Assembly: GCF_900142755.1 (NCBI RefSeq)
Contig: NZ_FRCA01000001.1
Span: 817,281 to 881,280, forward strand
Source: Halomonas cupida
GTDB taxonomy: Bacteria; Pseudomonadota; Gammaproteobacteria; Pseudomonadales; Halomonadaceae
Length of the DNA stretch: 64,000 nt
Direction of reading: 5' to 3'
In this document: one piece after another, positions 23,567 to 34,990 of the stretch
How the letters are laid out: every line of letters begins with the position of its first letter
How positions within the stretch are numbered: the stretch's first letter is position 1
Program-made: the position numbers and the translations under genes
Notes under the pieces: model-generated
The model's database searches: none
What the model was told of the DNA's origin: nothing
Seen by the model: the letters and a program-made list of their open reading frames with translations, nothing else

Positions 23567-23803
23567 TTGTCGTGTGTGCTGTATGCACGACCTGGAGCGT
23601 TCCACGAGGGGGACGTCGCGCTCGGGGCAGGCCGGTGTTGGTCCTTCATGATTCGGCGCTAGGGCAGGAGGATGGTGATTGGCGATAGCCTCTGAGGGGC
23701 TGTTTCTGGTACGCTATGTCGCTGTTTCAACTCCTCGAATCCATCTGATGGCGGCATGTGGTCCCTGGTATGGATCACCACTGCTGCACAAGGACAAGCT
23801 TTC

Positions 23804-25702
23804 ATGCCCATCGTGACACTGCCTGATGGCAGTCAGAGAACCTTCGACGAACCCCTGAGCATCATGGATCTGGCCGCCAGTATCGGCCCCGGCCTGGCCA
23901 AGGCCTGTATTGCTGGCCGTATTGACGGCGTACTGGTAGATGCTGCCGATGTGATCGAGCGTGATGCTCGAGTGGATATCATCACCGCTCGTGATGAAGA
24001 CGGTCTGGAGATCATTCGTCACTCCTGTGCCCACCTGATTGGTCATGCCGTCAAGCAGTTATACCCGGAAGCTCACATGGCCATCGGGCCTGTGATCGAG
24101 GATGGGTTCTATTACGATATCGATTTCGGTAGATCGGTGACCCCCGAGGATCTCGAGGCCATCGAAGCCCGAATGAAGCAGCTGATTGACGAAGAGTATG
24201 ACGTTGTTCGCGAGTATGTTGATCGCGACAAGGCGTTGGCTGCCTTCGTTGAGCGTGATGAACCCTACAAGCAGGAACTCGTGCGCGGGATTCCCGAGGG
24301 TGAGACCATTCGTCTCTATCATCACCAGGAATATACCGATATGTGTCGTGGGCCCCATGTGCCCAATACACGGCATCTCAAGGCGTTCAAGCTGACCAAG
24401 CTGGCTGGTGCCTATTGGCGCGGCAACGCCGAGAACGCCATGCTGACACGTATCTATGGCACTGCCTGGGGCGACAAGAAGCAGCTCAAGGCATATATCC
24501 AGCGTCTCGAGGAAGCCGAGAAGCGCGATCACCGCAAGCTGGCTCGCCGTCTGGACCTGTTCCACATGCAGGAAGAGGCGCCGGGGATGGTGTTCTGGCA
24601 CCCCAATGGCTGGACGCTGTGGCAGGTGGTCGAGCAGTATATGCGTGGCGTCTACAAGGAAGGCGGCTATCAGGAAATTCGCTGCCCGCAGATCATGGAT
24701 GTCTCGCTGTGGAAGAAGTCCGGTCACTGGGACAACTATGCCGATGGCATGTTCTTCACCGAGTCGGAAAAACGCGAGTATGCACTCAAGCCGATGAATT
24801 GCCCTGGCCATGTCCAGGTCTTCAATTCCGGGCTGCGTAGCTATCGCGAATTGCCGGTACGTTTCGGTGAGTTCGGTGGTTGTCATCGCAACGAGCCGTC
24901 CGGCGCGCTGCATGGTATCATGCGGGTAAGGGCCTTTACCCAGGACGATGGTCACGTCTTCTGTACCGAAGCTCAGGTCGAATCGGAGGTTACCAGCTTC
25001 CATCGGCAGGCCCTGAAGGTCTATAGTGACTTCGGTTTCGAGGATATTGCGATCAAGATTGCCCTGCGCCCGGACAAGCGCATCGGCGACGATGAGGTCT
25101 GGGATCGTGCCGAAGACGCTCTGCGCAGCGCCCTGAGCGCCTGCGATGTCGAGTGGCAGGAACTGCCGGGCGAGGGGGCCTTCTATGGTCCCAAGATCGA
25201 GTATCACATGAAGGACTGCCTGGGTCGCGAATGGCAGGTAGGTACCATGCAGGTTGATTTCATGATGCCGACACGTCTCGGTGCGCAGTATGTGACCGAA
25301 GAGGGCGAGCGCAAGCCGCCGGTCATGCTGCACCGGGCCATCGTGGGTTCCATGGAGCGCTTCATTGGTATCCTCATCGAGCACTATGCCGGGGCCATGC
25401 CGTTGTGGTTGGCGCCGGAGCAGGCAGTGGTGATGATCATCACCGATGCTCAACGCGAATATGCCGAAGCCTTGACCTCTCGCTTGCAGAATCTTGGCTT
25501 ACGCGTCAAGTCGGACTTGAGGAACGAGAAGATCGGCTTTAAAATCCGCGAGCATACGTTGCAGAAGGTCCCTTATCTTCTTGTCGTCGGAGATAAGGAA
25601 GTCGAGGCCGACTCGGTGGCTGTGCGAACGCGCAGCGGTGAAAATCTGGGCACCATGACGGTGGATGCCTTCATCGAGAGAGTCCAGGCCGAGCGGTATT
25701 GA
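23804..25702 (+). CDS. thrS: Threonyl-tRNA synthetase
   Basis: A 632-residue class II synthetase. ATG 23804 ([14 protein letters not shown]) matches the family start; the frame extends upstream without a ribosome site. It has an N-terminal TGS domain, an editing domain with [13 protein letters not shown] (zinc-like HxxxH), a catalytic core with [10 protein letters not shown] (zinc Cys), [22 protein letters not shown] (motif 2) and [16 protein letters not shown] (motif 3), and a C-terminal anticodon-binding domain. It charges tRNA-Thr and edits Ser-tRNA-Thr. It heads the conserved thrS-infC-rpmI-rplT block. Confidence 0.98.
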   Translation: MPIVTLPDGSQRTFDEPLSIMDLAASIGPGLAKACIAGRIDGVLVDAADVIERDARVDIITARDEDGLEIIRHSCAHLIGHAVKQLYPEAHMAIGPVIEDGFYYDIDFGRSVTPEDLEAIEARMKQLIDEEYDVVREYVDRDKALAAFVERDEPYKQELVRGIPEGETIRLYHHQEYTDMCRGPHVPNTRHLKAFKLTKLAGAYWRGNAENAMLTRIYGTAWGDKKQLKAYIQRLEEAEKRDHRKLARRLDLFHMQEEAPGMVFWHPNGWTLWQVVEQYMRGVYKEGGYQEIRCPQIMDVSLWKKSGHWDNYADGMFFTESEKREYALKPMNCPGHVQVFNSGLRSYRELPVRFGEFGGCHRNEPSGALHGIMRVRAFTQDDGHVFCTEAQVESEVTSFHRQALKVYSDFGFEDIAIKIALRPDKRIGDDEVWDRAEDALRSALSACDVEWQELPGEGAFYGPKIEYHMKDCLGREWQVGTMQVDFMMPTRLGAQYVTEEGERKPPVMLHRAIVGSMERFIGILIEHYAGAMPLWLAPEQAVVMIITDAQREYAEALTSRLQNLGLRVKSDLRNEKIGFKIREHTLQKVPYLLVVGDKEVEADSVAVRTRSGENLGTMTVDAFIERVQAERY

Positions 25703-25765
25703 GGGTAGGCGGCATGTGGCCGCCGCCCGTTCGACATCTTCCAAGGCTAAAGTGGAGACGCAACC

Positions 25766-26305
25766 ATCAAGCGTAGCAACCCAAGAGGACGCCCCCAGGA
25801 AAAGCGTCCGCCAATGAACGAGCGCATCACCGAGGATCAGGTTCGCCTGATCGCGAGCGACGGCGAACAGTTGGGCATCGTTGACACCAGCGAAGCTCTC
25901 GAGCGTGCCGAAGCCGAAGGGATGGATCTCGTCCAGATTTCCAACGCCGATCCTATCGTCTGCAAGATCATGGATTACGGCAAGTTCGTCTTCGAGCAGA
26001 AGAAGCAGAAGGCTGCTCAGAAGAAGAAGCAGAAGCAGATTCAGGTCAAGGAAGTCAAATTCCGGCCTGGCACCGACGAGGGTGACTATCAGGTCAAGCT
26101 GAAAAACCTGATTCGTTTCCTCGAAGGTGGCGACAAGGGCAAGGTCACCCTGCGTTTTCGCGGGCGTGAAATGGCGCACCAGGACCTCGGCCGCAAGCTG
26201 ATGGAACGCATTGCCTCGGATCTCGAAGAGATCGGGACAGTGGAAGCCTTCCCCAAGATGGAAGGGCGCCAGATGATCATGATCATTGCCCCCAAGAAGA
26301 AGTGA
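25766..26305 (+). CDS. infC: Translation initiation factor IF-3 (AUC start)
   Basis: A 179-residue protein. No ATG gives the full N-terminus: the frame upstream of ATG 25814 reads [21 protein letters not shown] from ATC 25766, with GTGGAG about 8 nt upstream. IF-3 genes characteristically use rare AUU/AUC/AUA starts so that IF-3 represses its own translation. The N-domain ([19 protein letters not shown]), lysine-rich linker ([30 protein letters not shown] region) and C-domain are all intact. It prevents premature 70S assembly and checks initiation codons. Confidence 0.96.
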   Translation: MKRSNPRGRPQEKRPPMNERITEDQVRLIASDGEQLGIVDTSEALERAEAEGMDLVQISNADPIVCKIMDYGKFVFEQKKQKAAQKKKQKQIQVKEVKFRPGTDEGDYQVKLKNLIRFLEGGDKGKVTLRFRGREMAHQDLGRKLMERIASDLEEIGTVEAFPKMEGRQMIMIIAPKKK

Positions 26306-26325
26306 TCCGACGGCCAGTTGAACGG

Positions 26326-26349
26326 ATTGCCGGTCTCACGGCCGGCAAT
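26326..26349 (+). promoter_or_regulatory. Hairpin in the infC-rpmI leader
   Basis: ATTGCCGG / CCGGCAAT, an 8-bp stem with an 8-nt loop, 44 bp before rpmI. In Escherichia coli, L20 represses rpmI-rplT by binding structures in this part of the mRNA. A matching role here is inferred from position only. Confidence 0.4.
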
Positions 26350-26392
26350 AGGCCCCGGGTTTTCTAAAAAATATCGAGCGGAGTTTATCCTC

Positions 26393-26587
26393 ATGCCGAA
26401 AATCAAGAGCAACAGTGGCGCAGCCAAGCGCTTCAAGAAGACTGCCAATGGTTTCAAGCATAAGCAGTCTTTCCGTAGCCACATTCTGACCAAGAAGTCC
26501 ACCAAGCGTAAGCGTCAGCTGCGTGGCATGCAGCAGATCCACGATGCCGACAAGGCACTCGTGCGTCGCATGCTGCCGTACATCTGA
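26393..26587 (+). CDS. rpmI: Ribosomal protein bL35
   Basis: A 64-residue basic protein ([20 protein letters not shown]...[25 protein letters not shown]) of the normal bL35 length and sequence. ATG 26393 is preceded by CGGAG at a wide spacing. It is part of the 50S subunit and is co-transcribed with rplT. Confidence 0.98.
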   Translation: MPKIKSNSGAAKRFKKTANGFKHKQSFRSHILTKKSTKRKRQLRGMQQIHDADKALVRRMLPYI

Positions 26588-26623
26588 TCCTTGGTGAAAC
26601 TTAATTAACGTCAGGAGAGTGCT

Positions 26624-26977
26624 ATGACTCGTGTCAAGCGTGGTGTCGTCGCCCGTCGTCGTCACAAGAAGATTCTCAAGCAGGCCAAGGGTTACTACGG
26701 TGCCCGTTCGCGCGTTTTCCGCGTGGCCAAGCAGGCCGTCATCAAAGCCGGCCAGTATGCTTATCGTGACCGTCGCCAGCGCAAGCGTCAGTTCCGTGCC
26801 CTGTGGATTCAGCGTATCAACGCTGGTGCCCGCCTGCACGGCCTGTCCTACAGCCGCTTCGTTGGTGGCCTGAAGAAGGCTGGCATCGAAATCGACCGTA
26901 AGGTCCTGGCTGACCTGGCTGTTCACGAGAAGGCTGCATTTGCTGCCATCGTGGAAAAGGCCAAGGCTGCCCAGTAA
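26624..26977 (+). CDS. rplT: Ribosomal protein bL20
   Basis: A 117-residue protein, preceded by [34 protein letters not shown] and [19 protein letters not shown] are diagnostic. L20 is needed for early 50S assembly and is the autoregulator of this operon in relatives. A strong terminator follows. Confidence 0.98.
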   Translation: MTRVKRGVVARRRHKKILKQAKGYYGARSRVFRVAKQAVIKAGQYAYRDRRQRKRQFRALWIQRINAGARLHGLSYSRFVGGLKKAGIEIDRKVLADLAVHEKAAFAAIVEKAKAAQ

Positions 26978-27037
26978 GCGCGTCCGATTAGCGCGTCGCA
27001 TCCCTGAAAGCAGGGGATGCCGAAGCATGATCGTCCC

Positions 27038-27071
27038 AGGGGAAGAGCAGCCGCTCTTCCCCTGTTTTTTT
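27038..27071 (+). terminator. Intrinsic terminator after rplT
   Basis: AGGGGAAGAGC / GCTCTTCCCCT, an 11-bp stem with a 4-nt loop, followed by GTTTTTTT. It separates the thrS-rplT block from pheST. Confidence 0.93.
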
Positions 27072-27103
27072 GCCTGGCCCAGTGACCGAGTACAGACTGG
27101 TGA

Positions 27104-28189
<1,086 letters not shown>

Positions 28190-28222
28190 CATTCGCCAGC
28201 AACAGAAGCAACAGGAGCCGAA

Positions 28223-30604
28223 ATGAAAGTTTCCGAACAGTGGCTGCGCGAATGGGTCTCGCCGCAGCTTTCGACCCAGGGTCTGGCCGATCAGATCACC
28301 ATGGCGGGTCTGGAAGTCGATGCAGTGGAGCCGGTCGCGGCAGATTTCACCAGAGTGGTGGTCGGTGAGGTCGTCGACAAGGTTCAGCACCCCGATGCGG
28401 ACAAGCTGAATGTCTGCCAGGTGCAGGACGGCAGTGGCGAGACCGTGCAAGTGGTCTGTGGTGCGCCCAACGTCGCCATAGGGCAGCGTATTCCCTTCGC
28501 TCAGGTTGGCGCTGTGCTGCCGGGCGATTTCAAGATCAAAAAGGCCAAACTGCGCGGAGTCGAGTCCTTCGGCATGATCTGCTCAGCCTCGGAGCTGGGG
28601 CTTGAGGAGGGCACGTCGGAAGGTATTCTGGTTCTGCCTGACGAGGCTCCTGTGGGCACCTGCCTGCGTGAGTACCTCAACCTCGACGACCACACCATTG
28701 AAGTTGATCTGACGCCCAATCGCGGTGATTGTCTCAGTGTGCTGGGTCTGGCGCGGGAAGTGGGGGTTCTCAACCGTCTACCGCTGAATGCGCCGGAAGG
28801 CTTGGATGTTGCTGTTGGGCATGACGAGACCTTCCCGGTCAGGGTCGAGGATGCTGAACGCTGCCCGCGCTATATCGGTCGTGTCATCAAGGGGGTCGAC
28901 ATCAGCGCCGAGACACCAACCTGGATGGTGGAGCATCTGCGGCGCAGCGGGATTCGTGCCATCGATCCGGCGGTCGATGTGACCAACTACGTCATGCTCG
29001 AGTTGGGGCAGCCGCTACACGCCTTCGATCTGGCCAACCTCGACGGGGCTGTGGTCGTGCGCCTTGCCCGTCAGGGAGAGGAGCTGATGCTGCTCGACGG
29101 TCAACAGGTCAAGCTGGATGCCGGCACTCTGATCATCGCCGACGAGAAGGGACCTCTGGCCATCGCTGGGGTCATGGGCGGTGAGCACTCCGGGGTCAGC
29201 ACCGCGACGCGGGACATCTTCCTTGAGGGTGCCTTCTTTACGCCGCTTTCTGTGGCTGGTCAGGCGCGCTCCTATGGCCTGCATACCGATGCCTCGCACC
29301 GCTTCGAACGGGGAGTCGATCCCGAGATGACGCGGCGCGCCATTGAGCGTGCGACCCAATTGCTGATCGATATCTGTGGTGGAGAGGCGGGTCCTCTCAA
29401 TGAACAGGTTAACGACGCGCATCTGCCGCGTGGACGTGAGGTCACCCTGCGTGAAGAGCGTCTCGCCGCTGCCTTGAGCAAGCGGCTCGACAACGCTGAA
29501 GTCGCCGAGATTCTCGAGCGCCTCGGCATGGTTGTCGAGGTCGTGGACAAGGGTTGGACGGTCAAGGTGCCGAGCTGGCGTTTCGATATCAGCATCGAAG
29601 AGGATCTGATCGAGGAAGTTGCGCGAATTCATGGCTACAACCGATTGCCGGTGCGCCGTCCAGCCGTGCGTCTGGCGCTGGAGCCCGAGGCCGAGTCGCG
29701 TACTCCGCTGGCCCGTCTGCGTCGCCAGATGACTGCCCGTGGCTACCAGGAAGCCATTACCTACAGCTTCGTTGCCCCTGAGCTGCAGAAGACGCTGTTG
29801 CCCGAGGCGAAGTCACCAGTGCTGGCCAACCCGATCTCTGCCGACCTATCGGTGATGCGGGCCAGCCTGTTTCCGGGGCTGATTCGTGCGCTGGAGCACA
29901 ACCTCAACCGTCAGCAGAGTCGTGTGCGACTATTCGAGAGCGGGCTGGTGTTCCGTGGTGAGCTTGATCATCTCGAGCAGATTCCCATGCTCGGCGCTCT
30001 GGTATGTGGGTCGCAATTGCCCGAAGGCTGGACCGGTGGTCGTGACAAGGTCGACTTCTTTGATCTGAAGGGAGATCTGGAGAGCCTTCTGGGCGTTGCC
30101 GGTGACGCTTCGGCCTGGCGATTCGAGCCGGGCGAGCATCCATCACTGCATCCGGGCCAATGTGCTCGCGTCCTGCATCGTGGTCAGGAAGCCGGCTGGA
30201 TCGGGGCTCTGCACCCTGCGGCGCGTGCCAAACTGGGCCTGAAGGCAGAGGCCATTCTGTTTGAAGTGCGTCTCGATGCGCTGACCGAAGGACGTATCCC
30301 GGCGTTTACTCCATTGTCGCGTTATCCTGAGGTACGTCGCGACCTGGCCTTCGTCGTGGCAGAAACCACGCCGGTTCAGGCGTTGATGGACGCTGTACGT
30401 AGCGAGGCCGGGGAATGGCTGACGGATGTGGCGCTTTTTGACGTGTATCAGGGCAAGGGAGTTGCGGATCAGCATAAGAGTGTCGCTCTGGGCTTGACCT
30501 GGCAGCATCCTTCGCGCACGCTAAATGACGAGGAAATCAATCAGTTGGTCGATGCCATCGTGACCACGGCTCGACGGCGCCTGCAAGCAGAGCTGAGAGC
30601 CTGA
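28223..30604 (+). CDS. pheT: Phenylalanyl-tRNA synthetase beta subunit
   Basis: A 793-residue subunit of normal length, preceded by CAGGAG. Domains in order: EMAP/tRNA-binding fold (about 40-150), B3/B4 editing domain (about 210-370), B5, the inactive class II core (about 480-680), and the C-terminal ferredoxin-fold anticodon-binding domain ([18 protein letters not shown]...). It edits Tyr-tRNA-Phe and completes the synthetase. ihfA follows 16 bp later. Confidence 0.98.
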   Translation: MKVSEQWLREWVSPQLSTQGLADQITMAGLEVDAVEPVAADFTRVVVGEVVDKVQHPDADKLNVCQVQDGSGETVQVVCGAPNVAIGQRIPFAQVGAVLPGDFKIKKAKLRGVESFGMICSASELGLEEGTSEGILVLPDEAPVGTCLREYLNLDDHTIEVDLTPNRGDCLSVLGLAREVGVLNRLPLNAPEGLDVAVGHDETFPVRVEDAERCPRYIGRVIKGVDISAETPTWMVEHLRRSGIRAIDPAVDVTNYVMLELGQPLHAFDLANLDGAVVVRLARQGEELMLLDGQQVKLDAGTLIIADEKGPLAIAGVMGGEHSGVSTATRDIFLEGAFFTPLSVAGQARSYGLHTDASHRFERGVDPEMTRRAIERATQLLIDICGGEAGPLNEQVNDAHLPRGREVTLREERLAAALSKRLDNAEVAEILERLGMVVEVVDKGWTVKVPSWRFDISIEEDLIEEVARIHGYNRLPVRRPAVRLALEPEAESRTPLARLRRQMTARGYQEAITYSFVAPELQKTLLPEAKSPVLANPISADLSVMRASLFPGLIRALEHNLNRQQSRVRLFESGLVFRGELDHLEQIPMLGALVCGSQLPEGWTGGRDKVDFFDLKGDLESLLGVAGDASAWRFEPGEHPSLHPGQCARVLHRGQEAGWIGALHPAARAKLGLKAEAILFEVRLDALTEGRIPAFTPLSRYPEVRRDLAFVVAETTPVQALMDAVRSEAGEWLTDVALFDVYQGKGVADQHKSVALGLTWQHPSRTLNDEEINQLVDAIVTTARRRLQAELRA

Positions 30605-30620
30605 GTGCAAGGAGCAGTAT

Positions 30621-30959
30621 ATGAGCGCTGAGGGGTGGCAAGACCATCACCATGAGGACGACAACATGGGAGCGTTGACCAAGGCTGAACTGGCTGAGCA
30701 TCTGCACACCGAACTCGGTCTTTCCAAGCGGGAAGCGAAGTCCATGGTGGAGGCTTTCTTCGAGGAAATCCGCGGGTGCCTGCGCGAGAACGAACAGGTC
30801 AAGTTGTCCGGATTCGGCAACTTTGATCTGCGCGACAAGCGTGAGAGGCCAGGGCGCAACCCGAAAACCGGCGAGGAGATTCCGATCTCCGCCCGTCGTG
30901 TGGTGACCTTCCGCCCCGGGCAGAAGCTCAAGAGTCAGGTCGGGCACCCCGACTCCTGA
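30621..30959 (+). CDS. ihfA: Integration host factor alpha subunit
   Basis: A DNA-bending HU/IHF-family protein. [43 protein letters not shown] holds the beta-arm with the intercalating proline. From ATG 30621 (after AAGGAG) it has 112 residues; from ATG 30666 (MGALTKAEL, after GAGGA) it has 97, matching the usual IHF alpha N-terminus, so the true start may be 30666. It pairs with IHF beta for recombination, replication and promoter architecture. The pheT-ihfA order is conserved in gammaproteobacteria. Confidence 0.96.
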   Translation: MSAEGWQDHHHEDDNMGALTKAELAEHLHTELGLSKREAKSMVEAFFEEIRGCLRENEQVKLSGFGNFDLRDKRERPGRNPKTGEEIPISARRVVTFRPGQKLKSQVGHPDS

Positions 30960-30979
30960 CCACAGGAGGCAAGACCTCG

Positions 30980-31010
30980 ACAGCGCCCCTCCTTCAGGGA
31001 GGCGGCGCTG
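30980..31010 (+). terminator. Terminator after ihfA
   Basis: CAGCGCC-CCTCC-TTCA-GGGAGG-CGGCGCTG, a long GC stem, followed by TTGTTGTTG. It ends the pheST-ihfA transcript. Confidence 0.8.
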
Positions 31011-31067
31011 TTGTTGTTGCCTATTCCTTCTGATCGTTGAATATGTCCATTGAGTGGGAGCCGCACC

Positions 31068-32228
31068 ATGCTGATTTCGCTGGCGGTATCCAACTATCGC
31101 TCGCTGCGTGACCTGCGAGTCGAACTGGGCGCGCTCAATGTCATTACCGGTGCCAACGGCAGCGGCAAATCCAACCTTTATCGTTCCTTGCGTCTGCTCG
31201 CGGCCACCGCCCAGGGCGACGTGGTGTCGGCGCTGGCCTGTGAGGGCGGATTGCCATCCTGTTTCTGGGCGGGCCCTGAACAGTTCTCGCGTAGTATGCG
31301 TGAGGGCCGAGAAGCGATTCAGGGCGGGCCACGTCAGCAGGCGGTGCGCCTCAAGCTCGGTTTCAGTGCCGAGGATTTCGGTTATCTGATCGAGTTGGGG
31401 CTGCCAAGGCCGGATGCGACCAGTCTTTTCAATCTCGACCCCGAGATCAAACGCGAAGCCATCTGGGTGGGCAGCGCCTGGCGACCAGCCAGTGCCGTGG
31501 TGGATCGGCGTGGACCACTGGTCAAGGTGCGGGAAGGGCGGCGCTGGGTCGTTGCCAGTGAACAGCTTGCCAGTTTTGATAGCCTGTTCAGCCAGCTCGC
31601 AGATGCGCGGGCGACGCCATTGGTGCTGGAGCTGCGTGAACGAATTCGCAACTGGCGCTTCTACGACCAGTTTCGTACCGACCCGGAAGCGCCGGCTCGA
31701 CAGGTGCCGTTGGCAACGCGCACTCCGGTGTTGCATCACGATGGTCGTGACCTCATCGCAGCACTGCAGACCATTCGTGAAGTCGGCGATTCGAGCGCTC
31801 TCGATGAGGCCATCGAGGATGCTTTTCCTGGTGCGCATGTGCAGATTGATACCATAGGGGGCGGTCGTCTTGCGCTGGGCTTCCACCAGCATGGTCTGCT
31901 GCGGCCGTTGTCCAGCGCTGAGCTTTCCGATGGCACCCTGCGCTACCTGTTGTTGATGGCCGCATTGCTGACGCCACGCCCGCCATCTCTGATGGTGCTC
32001 AACGAGCCGGAGAACAGCCTTCATCCTGATCTGCTGCCGGCACTCGCCAGGTTGATCATTCGCGCCAGTGAGGCCACACAGTTATGGGTAGTAACTCATT
32101 CCACTCGACTGGTGGCGGCGCTCAACGGCTCGCAGCGCTGTCACGCGATCGAGCTGGACAAGCAGTTGGGCGAGACGCAGATCCTCGGTCGCGGCATTCT
32201 GGATATGCCTACCTGGCACTGGCCGTGA
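31068..32228 (+). CDS. AAA-type (AAA_21) ATPase
   Basis: A 386-residue ATPase related to RecF/OLD-type AAA proteins. Walker A is GANGSGKSN (about 28-36), the signature-like region is LSSAELSDGTLRYLLLMAALL, Walker B is LMVLNEPENSLHPDLL, and the switch segment is WVVTHSTRLV. No nuclease domain is attached. ATG 31068 follows GTGGGAG; an upstream TTG is less likely. Stand-alone proteins of this kind are poorly characterised; some act in DNA repair or defence. No partner gene is adjacent. Confidence 0.82.
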   Translation: MLISLAVSNYRSLRDLRVELGALNVITGANGSGKSNLYRSLRLLAATAQGDVVSALACEGGLPSCFWAGPEQFSRSMREGREAIQGGPRQQAVRLKLGFSAEDFGYLIELGLPRPDATSLFNLDPEIKREAIWVGSAWRPASAVVDRRGPLVKVREGRRWVVASEQLASFDSLFSQLADARATPLVLELRERIRNWRFYDQFRTDPEAPARQVPLATRTPVLHHDGRDLIAALQTIREVGDSSALDEAIEDAFPGAHVQIDTIGGGRLALGFHQHGLLRPLSSAELSDGTLRYLLLMAALLTPRPPSLMVLNEPENSLHPDLLPALARLIIRASEATQLWVVTHSTRLVAALNGSQRCHAIELDKQLGETQILGRGILDMPTWHWP

Positions 32229-32244
32229 CTTGCCGGTCAGGACT

Positions 32245-32451
32245 TCAGATACCCTGTTGCTCCAGCCACCACGTAATCACCACCTTGAACACATAGCCGA
32301 GCATGCCGGCGCCCAACACGACGAACATCATCAGGGTGCCGAAGCGGCCAGCCTTCGATCTGCGTGCCAGGTCGAGGATGATGAAGCACATGAACAGCAT
32401 GAGTGCGCCGATCATGATCGGGGTGATCCAGGCGTCAAAGGTCTCTCGCAT
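32245..32451 (-). CDS. DUF2788 membrane protein
   Basis: A 68-residue protein with two helices: WITPIMIGALMLFMCFIILDLA (about 7-28) and FGTLMMFVVLGAGMLGYVF (about 37-55). The intervening DLARRSKAGRFGTL is the DUF2788 signature. ATG 32451 follows CCAGGAA; the longer upstream frame has no ribosome site. Function unknown. Confidence 0.82.
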   Translation of the reverse strand: MRETFDAWITPIMIGALMLFMCFIILDLARRSKAGRFGTLMMFVVLGAGMLGYVFKVVITWWLEQQGI

Positions 32452-32626
32452 GGCAGGTTCCTGGTGTAGATCAAAGGGGACGATGACGCCATGGTAGCCT
32501 GAATGGTGGTTGCCCTGCAGCGTGGCGGTCCTGAGGACAGACTGTGGGGCGAGTGCGCCGACCAGGGAGGGCATGGTAGAATCTGCCCAGATTTTTCAGC
32601 CCATTCTTCTATAAGCCTAGCCTCAC

Positions 32627-33091
32627 ATGCCTACTCTCAAGATACTTGTCGGCACCATGTATGGTGGTGCGCTGGACGTGGCCGAACAGGTCAAGCCGTT
32701 GTTCGAGGATGCCGGTTACGAGGTGCAGATACTCGACCAGCCCGGCCTCGCGGATATCACCGGGGAGGATACCGACCTGGCGCTGTTCTGTGTGTCGACC
32801 ACAGGAAGCGGTGATTTTCCCGGGAACTTCGTCCCCTTCGTCAGAGAATTGCAGGACCAGAGTCCAGGCCTGCCGAACCTGCGGTATGGCCTGATTGCCA
32901 TGGGTGACAGCTCCTACGGCGACACCTTCTGCGGCGCCGGAAGGCGCCTTGACGAGATTCTCCGGGATCAGGGTGCGACACGGCTCGATGAGCGCCTCGA
33001 GATCGATGCCATGGAAACCTTCATGGCTGATGATGCGGCCTTGCCTTGGGTCGAGGGTTGGATCAGCGCACAGAACCTCAAGGTGGCCTGA
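32627..33091 (+). CDS. MioC-like flavodoxin
   Basis: A 154-residue FMN-binding flavodoxin. LVGTMYGGALDVAEQV is the phosphate-binding loop, VSTTGSGDFPGNFVPF and AMGDSSYGDTFCGAGRRLD the isoalloxazine loops. The length and TGSGDxPxN style resemble MioC/YqcA short-chain flavodoxins, electron carriers for enzymes such as biotin synthase. The stop shares a base with the next start (TGATG). Confidence 0.85.
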   Translation: MPTLKILVGTMYGGALDVAEQVKPLFEDAGYEVQILDQPGLADITGEDTDLALFCVSTTGSGDFPGNFVPFVRELQDQSPGLPNLRYGLIAMGDSSYGDTFCGAGRRLDEILRDQGATRLDERLEIDAMETFMADDAALPWVEGWISAQNLKVA

Positions 33092-33477
33092 TGAGTGGCA
33101 CAGGAATCTCCGGTCGGAAAGTGGCCAGCCCGGCACGCTTGAGCCTGATGGTCGGGCTGATGGTGGTGCTGGCGTTCACCCTGCCGCGTTACTCCGTGGC
33201 TGGACATGCCACTCGGGAAACGCTTGGCTGGATTGTCCTCGCGGTGCTGGCGATTGCCAGCGTAGTACAGTGGTGGTTTCTCGATGGCTCGGGACGTTCA
33301 CGCTTTCTGCGTCTGCTGTTCACCCTGTTTGGCTGCCTGGTGGTCGGCATGCTTGGCATGATTGCCTGGAAGACGGTGGGTGGAGGTGTGCCGCTGGGAT
33401 TTGCCACCCTGTCTCAGGGAGCGACTGCCGGTGTACTGTTGCATGCCATCGTTCTGGTGTTCGCACGCAAGGATTGA
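33091..33477 (+). CDS. Hypothetical four-helix membrane protein
   Basis: A 128-residue protein with four hydrophobic segments (about 17-33, 44-62, 75-92, 105-124). ATG 33091 overlaps the flavodoxin stop, so expression is coupled. No family recognised. A membrane partner of the flavodoxin is possible but only suggested by the overlap. Confidence 0.65.
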   Translation: MSGTGISGRKVASPARLSLMVGLMVVLAFTLPRYSVAGHATRETLGWIVLAVLAIASVVQWWFLDGSGRSRFLRLLFTLFGCLVVGMLGMIAWKTVGGGVPLGFATLSQGATAGVLLHAIVLVFARKD

Positions 33478-33522
33478 GACGACATCCTGTCAGGTTCAAT
33501 CAACAGGTTTCAGGTGGAACGA

Positions 33523-33553
33523 AGCGGCCCGAGTCTTCTGGACTCGGGCCGCT
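33523..33553. terminator. Bidirectional terminator between the flavodoxin operon and ppnN
   Basis: AGCGGCCCGAGTC / GACTCGGGCCGCT, a perfect 13-bp stem with a 5-nt loop, between two convergent transcripts. The flanks are only mildly T-rich. Confidence 0.8.
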
Positions 33554-33605
33554 GTCGTTTGTCGTTACTGTAATAGCGAATAGCGCATTGGTGAGGACTA
33601 CCGGC

Positions 33606-34976
33606 TCAAACGGCGCTGCCCAGGGTATAGCAGGGCACGTAGTCACCGGTGAGCTTCATGCGACCCTGGGCCACAAAGGATGTCAGCAGGTCATCCAGCC
33701 GAGCCATCAGGTCGGCATCGGCATGCAGGCGGAATGGGCCATGGGCCTCGATGGCGCGTAGCCCCTGTTCCTTGACGTTGCCGGCGACGATACCCGAGAA
33801 GGCGCGGCGTAGATTGGCCGCCAGCTCATGCTTGGGCAGCTCGCGACGCAGCGCCAACGACGCCATGGCCTCATGGGTCGGAGTGAAGGGTTCCTGAAAA
33901 TCGCGAGCAATGGTCAGCCGCCAGTTGAAGTGGAAGGCATCCTGACGTGAGCGGCGGTATTCGCTGACCTTGTCGATGTCGGCGCGCATGGCCCTTGCCA
34001 CAGCAGCCGGGTCATCGACGATGATGCGATACAGGCTACGTACGGACTCACCGAGGGTGTAGACCAGGAATTCGTCAATGCGCTCGAAATAGTCTGCAGC
34101 ACTCTGTGGTCCGGTGAAGATCAATGGTAGTTGCATGTCGGCGTTGTCGGGGTGCAGCAGAATGCCGAGTAGATAGAGAATCTCCTCGGCAGTTCCCACG
34201 CCTCCGGGAAAAACGATGATACCGTGTCCCAGTCGTACAAAGGCTTCGAGACGCTTCTCGATATCCGGCATCACCACCAGCTCATTGACGATGGGGTTGG
34301 GGGCCTCGGCGGCGATAATGCCGGGTTCCGATACCCCCAGGTAGCGTCCCGCGCGATATCGCTGTTTGGCGTGGGCGACGTTGGCGCCCTTCATGGGCCC
34401 CTTCATTGCGCCCGGACCGCAGCCGGTACAGATGTCGAGGTCACGCAGGCCAAGTTGGTAGCCCACGTGCTTGGTGTAATCGTATTCCTCGCGTGAGATC
34501 GAGTGACCGCCCCAGCAGACCACCAGACTGGGGTCCAGGCCCGGTTTGAGCGTCCCGGCCTTGCGCAGGATATGGAACACGGCGTTGGTGGTGCCTTCGC
34601 CGGTGGAAAGGTCGAAGCGGTCGTGGCTCTGGATCTCGTTGTAGACGTAGACAATGTCGCGAAGTACGGACGAGAGGTGCTCGCGGATACCGCGAATCAT
34701 ACGCCTATCGACGAAGGCCTCGGCAGGTGCGCTGGTCAGCTTGAGGCGCACACCTCTGTCCTGCTGCTGTACTTCGATATCGAAGTCAGGGTAGGTCTCG
34801 AGCAGGGCGAGACCATCATCCATGGGATTCCCCGAGTTCAGCACTGCCAGGGCGCAGCGGCGCAGGATTTCGTGCAGGCCAGTCTGAGAGGTGTCGCGCA
34901 GGCGGTTGACCTCGTGCTGGGAGAGGATTTCAAGACTGCCTTCCGGGGAAATGGTGGCAGAAATGGTCTCTGGCAT
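33606..34976 (-). CDS. ppnN: Nucleotide 5'-monophosphate nucleosidase PpnN (YgdH)
   Basis: A 456-residue LOG-family enzyme. ATG 34976 (MPETISATISPEGSLEILSQ) follows AAGGAAG. The LOG domain shows VVCWGGHSISREEYDY, CTGCGPGAMKGPMKGA and IIVFPGGVGTAEEILYLLGILL, matching the PGGxGTxxE motif. The extra N- and C-terminal domains are those of PpnN, which cleaves the N-glycosidic bond of purine/pyrimidine 5'-nucleotides and is controlled by (p)ppGpp. It is 14 bp from the YfcL-like gene in one transcript. Confidence 0.92.
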   Translation of the reverse strand: MPETISATISPEGSLEILSQHEVNRLRDTSQTGLHEILRRCALAVLNSGNPMDDGLALLETYPDFDIEVQQQDRGVRLKLTSAPAEAFVDRRMIRGIREHLSSVLRDIVYVYNEIQSHDRFDLSTGEGTTNAVFHILRKAGTLKPGLDPSLVVCWGGHSISREEYDYTKHVGYQLGLRDLDICTGCGPGAMKGPMKGANVAHAKQRYRAGRYLGVSEPGIIAAEAPNPIVNELVVMPDIEKRLEAFVRLGHGIIVFPGGVGTAEEILYLLGILLHPDNADMQLPLIFTGPQSAADYFERIDEFLVYTLGESVRSLYRIIVDDPAAVARAMRADIDKVSEYRRSRQDAFHFNWRLTIARDFQEPFTPTHEAMASLALRRELPKHELAANLRRAFSGIVAGNVKEQGLRAIEAHGPFRLHADADLMARLDDLLTSFVAQGRMKLTGDYVPCYTLGSAV

Positions 34977-34990
34977 TGGTGGCTTCCTTG

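Noticed and set aside
24059-25453. 464-codon minus-strand frame
   Set aside because: Antisense to thrS; histidine/leucine-rich shadow typical of high GC.
30537-32024. 495-codon minus-strand frame
   Set aside because: It lies opposite ihfA and the AAA ATPase and its translation has no domain; a GC-rich antisense shadow.
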